A stretch of DNA of 64,000 bases, taken from contig NZ_CP063832.1 in assembly GCF_023277925.1 (NCBI RefSeq), forward strand, positions 1,054,001-1,118,000, given 5' to 3'. The DNA comes from Pseudomonas entomophila (GTDB lineage: Bacteria > Pseudomonadota > Gammaproteobacteria > Pseudomonadales > Pseudomonadaceae). Below, in pieces: positions 54,081 to 62,857 of this stretch (within the stretch, counting starts at the first letter, position 1; each line of letters starts with the position of its first letter). The notes beneath the pieces were generated by a model. It was not told where the DNA came from. It made no database searches and saw only the letters and a program-made list of their open reading frames with translations. The position numbers and the translations under genes are program-made.

Positions 54081-55397
54081 ATGAATCATTCACTTGGCGC
54101 CATCAAGCGGTGGCGCATGCAGATCTTCGCGATCACCTGGCTGGCTTACGCCGCCTTCTACTTCACCCGCAAGGCCTTCTCGGTGGCCAAGCTCGGCATC
54201 GCTGAAGACCCGACGTTCATGCTCGACAAGGCCGCCATGGCCAACCTCGATGCGATCTACCTGGCTGCCTATGCCGTGGGCCAGTTCACTTGGGGCATGC
54301 TCGCCGATCGCTTCGGGCCACGGGTGGTGGTGCTGGGTGGCTTGTTGATCTCGGCCATCGCCGCCGTGGTGATGGGCAGCTACGCGACCTTCCCAATCTT
54401 CGCCACCTGCATGCTGATACAAGGCCTGGCGCAGTCCACCGGTTGGGCGGGGTTGTGCAAGAACATCGGCAGTTTTTTCCCCGCCTTGCAGCGCGGGCGG
54501 GTACTTGGGCTGTGGAGCTCGTGCTACGCCTTCGGTGGCTTGGTCGCCTCGCCGTTCGCCGGCTGGTGGGCCTACACCCTGGTCGGCACCTGGCACGCGG
54601 CGTTCTTCTCCAGCGCCGCGGTGGTGGCCGGCGTGGCCGTGCTGTTCTTTATCTTCCAGCGCAACAAGCCTGAAGATGTCGGCTTGCCGGCGGTGGAGCC
54701 GGAGCCCCAGAGCATGGCCCCGGGCACGCACCTGTGCAGCGTCTGGGCGCCCTTGCGCGAGATCCTGCGCAACCGCACGGTGCTCACCCTGGGGCTTGCC
54801 TACTTCATGTTGAAGCCCGCGCGCTACGCCATCCTGCTCTGGGGGCCGGTGATCGTCTTCGAGCAGATGCCGTCGGTGGGCAAGGTGGGCGCGGCGATCA
54901 TCCCCACCGCCTTCGAGCTGGCCGGGCTGCTCGGGCCGATCATCATCGGCCTGGCATCGGACAAGTTGTTCGGTGCCAGGCGCATGCCAGCCTGTGTGAT
55001 CAGCCTGGTGCTGCTGACCGTGACCCTGGCGGGCTTCATGGCGGCGATGCACAGCGGCAGCGTGGCGCTGGTGGTGGCCTTGCTGTTCGTGATGGGCCTG
55101 ACCCTGTACGGCCCGGACTCGATGATCAGCGGTGCCGCGGCCATCGACTTCGGCACTGCCAAGGCCGGCGCTACGGCGGCAGGTTTCGTCAACGGTTGCG
55201 GCTCGGTGGGCGCGGTGCTTGGCGGCTTGCTGCCGGGGTACTTCGACAGCGTCACGGTGTTCATGATCTTCGCCGGCACCGCGCTGTTCTCCGCCCTGGT
55301 GCTGCTGCCGCACTGGAACAGCCGCCCGGCGACCGCCCCACAAGCCAGCGATGTGGCACCCAACACCGGCATGGCGATCAAGCCACTGCGTACCTAG
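54081..55397 (+). CDS. MFS transporter, organophosphate:phosphate antiporter-like
   Basis: A 438-residue 12-helix transporter. The start ITWLAYAAFYFTRKAFSVAK is the OPA-family motif (Y-x-x-R-K-x-F/N). GQFTWGMLADRFGPRVVVLG is the usual inter-helix loop. OPA members move glycerol-3-phosphate, hexose phosphates, phosphoglycerates or phosphonates. A FAD oxidoreductase follows 14 bases later, probably cotranscribed, and a LysR gene is divergent. Together they suggest uptake and oxidation of a phosphorylated or phosphonated amine. Confidence 0.88.
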   Translation: MNHSLGAIKRWRMQIFAITWLAYAAFYFTRKAFSVAKLGIAEDPTFMLDKAAMANLDAIYLAAYAVGQFTWGMLADRFGPRVVVLGGLLISAIAAVVMGSYATFPIFATCMLIQGLAQSTGWAGLCKNIGSFFPALQRGRVLGLWSSCYAFGGLVASPFAGWWAYTLVGTWHAAFFSSAAVVAGVAVLFFIFQRNKPEDVGLPAVEPEPQSMAPGTHLCSVWAPLREILRNRTVLTLGLAYFMLKPARYAILLWGPVIVFEQMPSVGKVGAAIIPTAFELAGLLGPIIIGLASDKLFGARRMPACVISLVLLTVTLAGFMAAMHSGSVALVVALLFVMGLTLYGPDSMISGAAAIDFGTAKAGATAAGFVNGCGSVGAVLGGLLPGYFDSVTVFMIFAGTALFSALVLLPHWNSRPATAPQASDVAPNTGMAIKPLRT

Positions 55398-55411
55398 AGG
55401 AAAGCGAGTAG

Positions 55412-56803
55412 ATGAGACCCTTCTGGCTGCAACAGGCCCTGGATCAGGAAGACGAAGCGTTGTGCCCGCCGCTGCAAGGCGATGCCCGCTGCGACGTGTG
55501 CATCGTCGGGGGGGGCTACACCGGGCTGTGGACGGCCCTGATGCTCAAGGAACAGGCGCCGCAGCTCGATGTGCTGCTGGTCGAGGCGGACATCTGCGGC
55601 GCCGGGGCCAGTGGCCGCAACGGTGGCTGCGCGCTGTCCTGGTCGGCCAAGTACTTCACCTTGGAGCGCCTGTTCGGGGTGGCGGAGGCGATACGCCTGG
55701 TGCGTGAGTCGGAACGCAGCATCGAAGCCATCGGCGCGTTTTGCCGCGCCAATGGCATCCACTGCGACTACCGCATGGACGGTACCTTGTACACCGCCAC
55801 CAATCAGGCCCAGGTTGGCGGCACCGATGCGGTGATCGCCGCGTTGGAGCAGAAGGGGATCAATTCCTTCCAGCGCTTGCCGTTGGAGCAGGTGCAACGG
55901 TTGGCCGGCTCCGGCCGCCACCTCGAAGGCTGGTACTCACCGGCCGCGGCCACGGTGCAACCCGGGCGGCTGGTGCGTGGTCTGCGCCGGGTCGCCCTGC
56001 AGCGTGGCGTGCGCATTCATGAGGGCACCGCGATGACCGGGCTGGAACATGGCGCCCCGGTACAGGTTCGCACCCGGGCTGGGACCATTCGTGCCGACCG
56101 CGTGGTGCTTGGCCTCAATGCCTGGATGGCACGGGCCTTCCCGCAGTTCGAGCGCAGCGTGGCGATTGTCTCCAGCGACATGGTGGTCACCGAGCCATGC
56201 CCGGAGCTGCTGCGTCAGATCGGCCTTGACAGCGGGGTCAGCGTGCTCGACTCGCGGATCTTCGTGCATTACTACCACAACACCTCCGATGGCCGGCTGA
56301 TGCTTGGCAAAGGGGGCAACACCTTCGCCTATGGCGGGCGCATGTTGCCGGTGTTCGACCAGCCATCACCGTATCGGCCATTGCTGCACGAAAGCCTGGC
56401 GGATTTCTTCCCGGCGTTGGCCGACGTGCCCTTGGCAGCCAGCTGGAACGGCCCTTCGGATCGCTCGGTGACCGGCCTGCCGTTCTTCGGTCGGCTCGAC
56501 GGGCAGGGCAACGTGTTCTATGGCTTTGGTTACTCCGGTAGCGGTGTCGGGCCGTGCCACATGGGGGGGCAGATCCTGGCGTCGCTGACGCTGGGCCAGG
56601 ACAATGACTGGACCCGCTCGCCGCTGGTCAAGGGGCCGCTGGGGCAGTTCCCGCCGGAACCGATCCGCTACCTGGGGTCATTGATGGTGCGCAACGCCAT
56701 CCGGCGCAAGGAGCGGGCCGAGGACCACGGCGTGCGACCGCGCCGGCTGGATGTGCGGCTGGCGCGGTTCGCGGCGGCGGCGGGCAAGGCGGACAAGGGC
56801 TGA
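55412..56803 (+). CDS. FAD-dependent amine oxidoreductase (DAO family)
   Basis: A 463-residue flavoprotein of the D-amino-acid oxidase/glycine oxidase fold. The FAD-binding start is CDVCIVGGGYTGLWTALMLK, and GAGASGRNGGCALSWSAKYF is the FAD flavin-contact region seen in PuuB/OrdL-type enzymes. The C-terminal part has GFGYSGSGVGPCHMGG. It probably oxidises a primary or secondary amine to an aldehyde or imine. It is cotranscribed with the OPA-type transporter. AGGAAAGC lies before the ATG. Confidence 0.88.
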   Translation: MRPFWLQQALDQEDEALCPPLQGDARCDVCIVGGGYTGLWTALMLKEQAPQLDVLLVEADICGAGASGRNGGCALSWSAKYFTLERLFGVAEAIRLVRESERSIEAIGAFCRANGIHCDYRMDGTLYTATNQAQVGGTDAVIAALEQKGINSFQRLPLEQVQRLAGSGRHLEGWYSPAAATVQPGRLVRGLRRVALQRGVRIHEGTAMTGLEHGAPVQVRTRAGTIRADRVVLGLNAWMARAFPQFERSVAIVSSDMVVTEPCPELLRQIGLDSGVSVLDSRIFVHYYHNTSDGRLMLGKGGNTFAYGGRMLPVFDQPSPYRPLLHESLADFFPALADVPLAASWNGPSDRSVTGLPFFGRLDGQGNVFYGFGYSGSGVGPCHMGGQILASLTLGQDNDWTRSPLVKGPLGQFPPEPIRYLGSLMVRNAIRRKERAEDHGVRPRRLDVRLARFAAAAGKADKG

Positions 56804-56811
56804 GCGGCGCT

Positions 56812-58098
56812 TCAGCGCAGCTCGATCTGCGCGCACAGCCCGCCCCCCAGGCGATTGCTCAGGGTCAGGTTGCCGCCCATGGACTGGATCAATTGGTGGG
56901 CAATCGCCAGCCCCAGCCCGGTGCCGCCGGTGCTGCGGTTACGCGAGGCCTCGACGCGGTAGAACGGCTTGAGCACTTCGTCCAGCTCGTCCGCCGGGAT
57001 GCCCGGGCCGTCATCGAGCACGCGGATCAGCATCACCCCCTGTTCGTGGTTCACTTCCAGGTGTGCGGCGCCGGCGAATTTCAGGGCGTTGTCCACCAGG
57101 TTCACCAGTACGCGACGCAGGGCGTGGGGGCGGGTTTGCAGGGTGGCCTGGGCGCTGCCGTGGAGGTCCACCTTGGCGCCGCTGTCCTGGTAGTCGAAGA
57201 CCAGGCTGTTGAGGAAGGCGTCGAGGTTGACCCGGCAGGGCGCCTCGGTACTGCTGTCCATGCTGCGGGCGTAGGCCACGCCCTCGCGCACCAGGTGCTC
57301 CATGGCATCCAGGTCGTGCCACAGTTTTTCCTTCTCCAACCCTTCGTCCATCTGTTCCACCCGCAGCTTCATGCGCGTGATCGGGGTCTGCAGGTCGTGG
57401 GAAATGGCGGCCAGCAGTTGCATGCGCTCCTTGAGATAGGCGGCGATACGCGCCTGCAGGGCATTGAAGGCGACCGCGGCGTAACGCACCTCGTTCGGGC
57501 CGCTCTCGTCGAGCAGTGGCCCGGGGCTGTTCGGGTCGAGGTTGTCGACGGCCTGCACCAGGCGGGTCAGTGGCCCGATGGCCAGGCGTACCGCCAGCCA
57601 GGTGCACGACAGCAGTACCAGCAACTGGATCAACAGGACACCCGGTAGCCAGGTGGCCACCGGCACTGACGTCGGGGTGACATCAATGGTCAGAGGGGCG
57701 CCATCGGCCAGGCGCAGGTGGGTCTGGAAATGCGCATTGGGGCCGAGAATCTCCCGGAACGTCAGGTGGTATCGGCCGCCGATGGCCTTGACGATCGACT
57801 CCGCGGCCAGGGGCGGGTCGGCAGTCGGCATCGCGGTGCCTCGCAAGCCATCATCCAGGCGGTAGCGGTAGGTACGTCGTTCCAGCCGCGCAAGCCAGGC
57901 TGGTCGTTCAGCCGCTGGCAGGCGGTCGAGGATGGCCACCGAGGTGGCGACGTCCATTTCCAGGTTGCTGAGCATCATCGAGCGGCTGCTGATATAGCGC
58001 TCGTAGGCTTGCAAGCTGAACGACAGGCCGTAGGCCAGCACCAGGCCTGTGAAGAAGATCAGCGCCAGGCGCGAGGCCAGGCTGCGCGGCCACTTCAT
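56812..58098 (-). CDS. Sensor histidine kinase
   Basis: A 428-residue membrane kinase. A first helix (ALIFFTGLVLAYGLSFSLQA) and a second (VLLIQLLVLLSCTWLAVRLA) bound a periplasmic domain of about 110 residues. A HAMP follows. The phospho-accepting His is in AAISHDLQTPITRM; the N box is VLVNLVDNALKFA and the G boxes are DDGPGIPADEL and GGTGLGLAIA. Its start overlaps the response regulator stop by 4 bases. The signal is unknown. Confidence 0.93.
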   Translation of the reverse strand: MKWPRSLASRLALIFFTGLVLAYGLSFSLQAYERYISSRSMMLSNLEMDVATSVAILDRLPAAERPAWLARLERRTYRYRLDDGLRGTAMPTADPPLAAESIVKAIGGRYHLTFREILGPNAHFQTHLRLADGAPLTIDVTPTSVPVATWLPGVLLIQLLVLLSCTWLAVRLAIGPLTRLVQAVDNLDPNSPGPLLDESGPNEVRYAAVAFNALQARIAAYLKERMQLLAAISHDLQTPITRMKLRVEQMDEGLEKEKLWHDLDAMEHLVREGVAYARSMDSSTEAPCRVNLDAFLNSLVFDYQDSGAKVDLHGSAQATLQTRPHALRRVLVNLVDNALKFAGAAHLEVNHEQGVMLIRVLDDGPGIPADELDEVLKPFYRVEASRNRSTGGTGLGLAIAHQLIQSMGGNLTLSNRLGGGLCAQIELR

Positions 58099-58835
58099 GT
58101 CGACGCCCCCAGCAGTTGCACCGCCAGCGAGAACACATAGCCTTCGCTGCGCACGGTCTTGATGCAGGTGGGCTCGCGGGCGTCATCGCCCAGGCGCTGG
58201 CGCAGGCGGCTGACCAGCAGGTCGATGGAGCGGTCGAAGATGTCCGCTTCGCGGCCCTGGGTGAGGTTGAGCAACTGTTCGCGGCTGAGCACCCGCTGCG
58301 GGTGGTCGAGGAACACCCGCAGCAGGCGATATTCGGCGCCCGACAACGCCACCAGGGTACCCTCGCTGTCCAGCAGGTGCCGCGCGGTGGTGTCCAGGCG
58401 CCAGGGGCCGAAGGCGATCAGCTGGCTGCTTTCACTGATGGTGAGGTTGGGCGGCAGCATGCGGGTGCGGCGCAGCACCGCGTTGATTCGCGCCAGCAGC
58501 TCGCGGGCGGAGAAGGGCTTGGTGAGGTAGTCGTCGGCGCCCATTTCCAGGCCGATGATGCGGTCGGTCTCGTCGTTGCGCGCTGTGAGCATCAGCACCG
58601 GCGTGTTGCGGTGCTTGCTGGCGCGCAGTTCGCGACACAGCAGCAGGCCATCGTCGCCCGGCATCATGATGTCAAGGACGACCAGGTCGACCGTGTTGTT
58701 CTCCAGGAAGGCGCGCATCTGCCGCCCGTCGGCAACGATGCTGGTGCGCAGGCCGTTCTTCTTCAGGTAGTTGCTGACCAGTTCGCGGATCTCGCGGTCG
58801 TCGTCGACGATCAGGATGTGATCGACGTGTTCCAT
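58095..58835 (-). CDS. OmpR-family response regulator
   Basis: A 246-residue regulator with a receiver domain (ILIVDDDREIRELVSNYL; phospho-Asp in LVVLDIMMPGDDG; Lys in DDYLTKPFSARELLAR) and an OmpR/PhoB winged helix (EYRLLRVFLDHPQRVLSREQ). It is the first gene of the pair with the histidine kinase. It is divergent from a DUF2790-thioredoxin operon with a 218-bp gap, so that operon is a plausible target. Its N-terminal MEHVDHILIVDDD is intact. Confidence 0.93.
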   Translation of the reverse strand: MEHVDHILIVDDDREIRELVSNYLKKNGLRTSIVADGRQMRAFLENNTVDLVVLDIMMPGDDGLLLCRELRASKHRNTPVLMLTARNDETDRIIGLEMGADDYLTKPFSARELLARINAVLRRTRMLPPNLTISESSQLIAFGPWRLDTTARHLLDSEGTLVALSGAEYRLLRVFLDHPQRVLSREQLLNLTQGREADIFDRSIDLLVSRLRQRLGDDAREPTCIKTVRSEGYVFSLAVQLLGAST

Positions 58836-59053
58836 TGGGCGGTGTCCTTGTGCAGGGGGCGTGAGCGCAGTCTACCGAGGCGATGCCGGCTTGCCTGCCT
58901 CGGTTTGTATTGCAGTGTATCCGCTGTAGCTGTTGTTACAGCATGAGGCATGGCGGCCGGTGGGCCGACACAAGCGGGATACCTGGCGGGCATCCAATGG
59001 CGCTACGGGGAAGCACACGCCTTCCCATTTCAAGCCGCACGAGGAGATACACC

Positions 59054-59323
59054 ATGAACGCCAAGGCCTTTGCCCGTGTCAGCCTTTTCGCCCTGCTCAG
59101 CCTGGGGGCTATCGCCGCGCAAGCCGCCACCCAGCAAGCCCCGAAGGCCATGCCGTACCACTACGGGGAGCGCTTGGATGTGAAGAAAGTGTTGTCGATC
59201 CAGACTGACCCCAACGTCAGTTGCGGGGTGGCCAACTCGCGCATGAACTACCTCGACTCCCAGGGCCGTCAGCATGACCTGCAGTACCTGACCTACGCCA
59301 CCGATGGCTGCCACGAACACTGA
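59054..59323 (+). CDS. DUF2790 exported small protein
   Basis: An 89-residue protein with signal peptide MNAKAFARVSLFALLSLGAI ending AAQA. The mature part has the DUF2790 core (MPYHYGERLDVKKVLSI, then SCGVANSRMNYLDSQGRQHD) and a C-terminal Cys (DGCHEH) that could pair with the first. GAGGAG precedes the ATG. It is followed 16 bases later by the thioredoxin gene and is divergent from the two-component system, a probable regulator. A relative occurs at 42547-42807. Confidence 0.88.
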   Translation: MNAKAFARVSLFALLSLGAIAAQAATQQAPKAMPYHYGERLDVKKVLSIQTDPNVSCGVANSRMNYLDSQGRQHDLQYLTYATDGCHEH

Positions 59324-59338
59324 TCGGGAGCCTGGCCG

Positions 59339-59896
59339 ATGACTTCGATACCTGGCGGCGCCAGGCGCCGCCCAGGGCGCGTGTCGCTGGTCGCCGTGGC
59401 GGCCACCTGCGCCTTGGCTGGCCTGGCCCTGGCGGCCCGGTCGCCTGCGCCTGACCTGGGGGCCATGCCCGCGTTGACCGGTGCGCAGCAGTGGCTCAAT
59501 TCACCACCGCTGGATGCCGCTTCGCTCAAGGGCAGGGTAGTGCTGGTCGACTTCTGGACCTATGACTGCATCAACTGCCGGCGCAGCCTGCCGCATGTCA
59601 ACGACTGGGCTCGGCGCTACGCCGACCAGGGGTTGGTGGTGATCGGGGTGCACACACCGGAGTACGACTACGAGCACGATGTCGGCAACCTGCGCACGCA
59701 GGTCCGGCAGTTGGGGATCGACTACCCCGTGGCGGTGGACAATGACTACCGCATCTGGAACGCCTGGGGCAACCAGTTCTGGCCCGCGCACTATTTCGTC
59801 GACCGCCGGGGCCAGGTCCGTCATGTGCATTTTGGCGAGGGGGACTATGCCGGCCAGGAACAGGTGATCCAGCAATTGCTGAGCGAGCGGGAGTGA
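59339..59896 (+). CDS. Exported thioredoxin-family protein (DipZ/TlpA-like)
   Basis: A 185-residue protein with an N-terminal membrane anchor (VSLVAVAATCALAGLALAAR). The redox motif is DFWTYDCINCRRSLPHVNDW, Cys-Ile-Asn-Cys, usual in DipZ-like periplasmic thioredoxins. The rest has the thioredoxin fold, including LGIDYPVAVDNDYRIWNAWG. It probably handles disulfides in the periplasm, perhaps of the DUF2790 protein encoded just before it. Confidence 0.87.
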   Translation: MTSIPGGARRRPGRVSLVAVAATCALAGLALAARSPAPDLGAMPALTGAQQWLNSPPLDAASLKGRVVLVDFWTYDCINCRRSLPHVNDWARRYADQGLVVIGVHTPEYDYEHDVGNLRTQVRQLGIDYPVAVDNDYRIWNAWGNQFWPAHYFVDRRGQVRHVHFGEGDYAGQEQVIQQLLSERE

Positions 59897-60031
59897 CCCT
59901 GCCCTGGGGAAAGTGGTCGATCAGCGAACGGAATGTACCAGTTGGAACATAAAGCTTTGTTCATCCCAGGGGTTCTCTTCTAGAATCCGCGCATGCCCAG
60001 GCGCCATGCCGGGCCATCGCCCGAGAGCCCC

Positions 60032-60910
60032 ATGAGTTCCAGTACGCCGCTGTCCGGAGTCAACCAGCCGCTGCGCGGCATCGCCCTGGTGGTGGTGGCC
60101 ACCTTCCTGTTTGCCAGCCATGATGGGCTTTCGAAGTTTCTCGGTGGCGTGTACCCGATCATCATGGTCGTGTGGGCGCGCTATGTGGTGCACACGTTGC
60201 TGATGGCCGGAATCTTCCTGCCCAAGGCCGGCCTTGCCGTGTTGCGCACCCGCCGGCCGCTGCTGCAAACCCTGCGCGCACTCAGCCTGCTCAGCACCAG
60301 CCTGTTGTTTACCGCTGGCCTGCAGTATTTGCCGCTGGCGGAGGCGACCTCGGTCAACTTCCTCGCGCCGGTGCTGGTCACCGCGTTGTCGGTGCCCTTG
60401 CTCAAGGAGCGGGTCACGCTGGGGCAATGGCTGGCGGTGGTGATGGGGTTCATCGGTGTGTTGGTGGTGGTTCACCCGGGGGGCGCCCTGTTCACGCCGG
60501 CCATCCTGTTCCCGTTCGGTTCGGCGCTGGGGTTCTGCTTCTATCAATTGCTCACGCGCAAGTTGGCGGCCCATGACAGCCCGACCACCAGCAACTTCTA
60601 CGCGGGGTTGTGCAATACCGTGATCATGACGGCGCTGGTGCCGTTCTTCTGGCAGGTGCCGGCGTGGCCGCATGTGTTGTTGATGTTGGCGCTGGGCGGC
60701 TGCGGGATGACGGCGCACCTGCTGTTGACCCAGGCGTTCCGCCATGCGGCGCCGGCGTTGCTGGCGCCGTTCAGTTACTGCCAGATCGTTTTTGCCGGGT
60801 TGCTGGGGGCGGTGGTGTTCGGTCAGGTGCCGGATGGGATGAGCCTGGTGGGGATTTCGGTCATTTGCCTGAGCGGGTTGGCGGCGGCCTGGATGCAGCG
60901 GCGTGGTTAG
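60032..60910 (+). CDS. EamA/DMT-superfamily exporter
   Basis: A 292-residue protein with ten hydrophobic helices in two EamA repeats (GIALVVVATFLFASHDGLSK begins the first; LLGAVVFGQVPDGMSLVGIS begins the last helices of the second). The ATG at 60032 has GAGAG 5 bases before it; the longer frame starts 13 codons earlier. The family exports amino acids and metabolites. The substrate is unknown. No operon partner. Confidence 0.85.
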   Translation: MSSSTPLSGVNQPLRGIALVVVATFLFASHDGLSKFLGGVYPIIMVVWARYVVHTLLMAGIFLPKAGLAVLRTRRPLLQTLRALSLLSTSLLFTAGLQYLPLAEATSVNFLAPVLVTALSVPLLKERVTLGQWLAVVMGFIGVLVVVHPGGALFTPAILFPFGSALGFCFYQLLTRKLAAHDSPTTSNFYAGLCNTVIMTALVPFFWQVPAWPHVLLMLALGGCGMTAHLLLTQAFRHAAPALLAPFSYCQIVFAGLLGAVVFGQVPDGMSLVGISVICLSGLAAAWMQRRG

Positions 60911-61231
60911 GGTTTCGGGGGGCTGCCGATATTGTATCGCCGGCAAGCCGGCCCTTGCAGGGTGAGCACAGCGGTACCCTCCCAGGCATGACTGGCCCGA
61001 AACAACGCAGGAACCGGCTTTGCTGGCGAAGCGCCGCGCGGGCGGCGCTCGATCTACAGAGCACTGCAAGGCTACAGCCCAGCACCTGCCTGCCATTAGG
61101 CGACCATGAAACCCTTGTCATGCTGTCTGTCATATTTGGCAACTTCTCAATGGTGTATTTTCGGACGCGTCCGACATACAGCACGGTTTTACGTTTTTTA
61201 CAGTGCGAACTTTTTACAGGGAGTTCGCAGC
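60911..61231. promoter_or_regulatory. Upstream region of the Hcp cassette, with REP and a perfect palindrome
   Basis: This 321-bp gap holds a REP unit (60936-60962), a dispersed motif (GCGCCGCGCGGGCGGCGCTC at 61033-61052) and a 14-bp perfect palindrome, TCGGACGCGTCCGA, at 61161-61174. The palindrome lies 58 bases before the hcp ATG, within a stretch of otherwise AT-rich promoter-like sequence. It is a candidate operator. ACAGGGAG precedes the ATG. Confidence 0.55.
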
Positions 61232-61714
61232 ATGGCGTATCACGGCTACATGACGATCACGGGCGCGCTTCAGGGCCTGATTTCGGCGGGGTGTTCCACC
61301 CAGGACTCCATCGGCAACAAATGCCAGGCGGGCCATCGGGACCAGATCATGGTCCTGGCCTTCGATCACAGCCTTTCCAACCTCGACAACGTCAGCCGGG
61401 CGCTGCACCGGCCGGTCTATCTCACCAAGTTCGTCGACAAGTCCACCCCGTTGCTGGCGCAGGCGCTCGATTCGCGGGAGCGGGTGGAGTGTGATCTCAC
61501 CTTTTTCCGCACCAGTGCTGCGGGCCTGCAGGAAAGGTACTACTCGGTAAGGCTCGGCGGCGGGCTGATCGTCCAACAGAACGTGGCCATGCCCCATGCC
61601 GTCCTGCTCAATGAGCAGGAACCGCAGGAGCACCTGGCGATCCGTTATCGGGAGATTTCCTGGGTGCACCATGCGGCGGGGACCACCGGCTATGCGACCT
61701 GGGGTGAGGAATGA
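61232..61714 (+). CDS. hcp: Hcp-family type VI secretion tube protein
   Basis: A 160-residue Hcp. The start MAYHGYMTITGALQGLISAG, the pair SIGNKCQAGHRDQIMVLAFD and LDSRERVECDLTFFRTSAAG are the usual Hcp strands. Hcp forms the inner tube of the type VI system and can carry effectors. No other type VI structural gene is near, so this is an orphan hcp linked to its cargo: the next gene overlaps by 4 bases (ATGA). The ATG at 61232 is chosen because ACAGGGAG precedes it. A truncated relative lies at 46592-46801. Confidence 0.92.
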   Translation: MAYHGYMTITGALQGLISAGCSTQDSIGNKCQAGHRDQIMVLAFDHSLSNLDNVSRALHRPVYLTKFVDKSTPLLAQALDSRERVECDLTFFRTSAAGLQERYYSVRLGGGLIVQQNVAMPHAVLLNEQEPQEHLAIRYREISWVHHAAGTTGYATWGEE

Positions 61715-62427
61715 CGGCGCGCAGCGAGCACGAGGTCCCGTGGGATGACGACTTCTGGGAAGTGAGCCATGCGGCGGCCCGGCTGACCCAATATGCCTGC
61801 GAGGTGGCCGCGCGGTGTTTGGATGACGGGATGCTGCGGCTGCAGTTCACGCAGGAGATGGCGTATGTCGGGAAGGGCATTGTGGAGGAGGTTCGGACCG
61901 GCAGGAAAACTGCGGAGGAGGGACTGAAGAAAATCAGGGAAGAACACCGCTCCCTCTATTTTGATGTTGTTGAATATCTAAGAATTGTCGCTGGGCTAGG
62001 GTCGGGGCTTTTACAGATCGCTGGTGGTGTTGCCGTTTGTAAGTACTCCGCAGGCCTCATGTGCGGCACGGCGGGCCTTGCGCTTGTTCAACATGGATTG
62101 AATAACGTTTATGAGAATGGGCGTAATATTATTCAAGGGGGAAATGATGTCGTAGGGCCGCTTCGCAGAGGCTATCAAGAGATCGCCAAGTCGCTTGGCG
62201 GTAAAGCATCGCATGGAAATATTGCATACGGACTTGGTGATCTGCTGCTATCGGGTTATTCGCTTGGTCGATTTGTCGTGTTACCTACCGCCAGACGTCT
62301 ATTTAGATATATCGATTCAGATAAGACTCGGGCTCATGTAGCGATGGGGGCAGGGCCATTGACGTTTGAACTAGGGGTCAATGTGCTGACGGGTGACCTG
62401 ATTTGGGTCGAGTGGAATAAGGAATGA
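61711..62427 (+). CDS. DUF4225 type VI effector, probable pore-forming toxin
   Basis: A 238-residue protein. Residues 1-80 are GC-rich and polar. The DUF4225 region follows: LRIVAGLGSGLLQIAGGVAV, CGTAGLALVQHGLNNVYENG, then GNIAYGLGDLLLSGYSLGRF. Two hydrophobic stretches (about 90-128 and 163-182) suggest action in the membrane. DUF4225 proteins are known cargo of Hcp-linked type VI loci. It overlaps hcp at the front and the small membrane gene at the back, each by 4 bases. The toxic mechanism is not known. Confidence 0.82.
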   Translation: MTARSEHEVPWDDDFWEVSHAAARLTQYACEVAARCLDDGMLRLQFTQEMAYVGKGIVEEVRTGRKTAEEGLKKIREEHRSLYFDVVEYLRIVAGLGSGLLQIAGGVAVCKYSAGLMCGTAGLALVQHGLNNVYENGRNIIQGGNDVVGPLRRGYQEIAKSLGGKASHGNIAYGLGDLLLSGYSLGRFVVLPTARRLFRYIDSDKTRAHVAMGAGPLTFELGVNVLTGDLIWVEWNKE

Positions 62428-62717
62428 TTGTTCCGTTTTTCGGGCTTTGTGTGGCGATAGGAATCGTGGTGGCCTACGTTATGAAGTTAAAGCTCTCTGG
62501 CCGACGGCTGAGTTCGTGGATGTTCTGGGGGTGCGTTGGATATAATGTATTCTTTGTTAGCTATTATCTGAGAATTGTTCAGTCCTCCTATTTTCTTTTC
62601 ATAGGTTATCGACCTGACTGGTTGGAAGGTAATGCTGTGGTTGGTTGGTTATGTGTTTTGGGTATGGTTTTGCATAGTTATGCTGTGCCTGTGCAAAGAC
62701 AGAGCTCTAGACGCTAA
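62424..62717 (+). CDS. Small membrane protein, candidate immunity protein
   Basis: A 97-residue protein with three predicted helices (VPFFGLCVAIGIVVAYVMKL, MFWGCVGYNVFFVSYYLRIV and VVGWLCVLGMVLHSYAVPVQ). It is AT-rich compared with the rest of the window. It overlaps the DUF4225 gene by 4 bases (ATGA), the usual effector-immunity design. No known family was recognised. Immunity is inferred from position and topology. Confidence 0.75.
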   Translation: MIVPFFGLCVAIGIVVAYVMKLKLSGRRLSSWMFWGCVGYNVFFVSYYLRIVQSSYFLFIGYRPDWLEGNAVVGWLCVLGMVLHSYAVPVQRQSSRR

Positions 62718-62842
62718 GGGTGAGGTCCAGTCAAGGGGTGGGGTATCTGATCAAGTGAAGGCAGTGCTTTTTTGTCTGCTCGGCGCTTACGCAGCAGTGC
62801 CACTGGCCGACGAAGGGCGCTGGCCAGCATCTCGCAAAAAGA

Positions 62843-62854
62843 GTACAAATGTGC
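62843..62854. promoter_or_regulatory. LexA2-type box at the lexA2-imuA operon
   Basis: GTACAAATGTGC matches GTAC-N4-GTGC, the operator recognised by the second LexA of P. putida and related mutagenesis operons. It ends 3 bases before the chosen lexA ATG (62858), so LexA2 bound here would block its own operon. Confidence 0.88.
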
Positions 62855-62857
62855 TCC

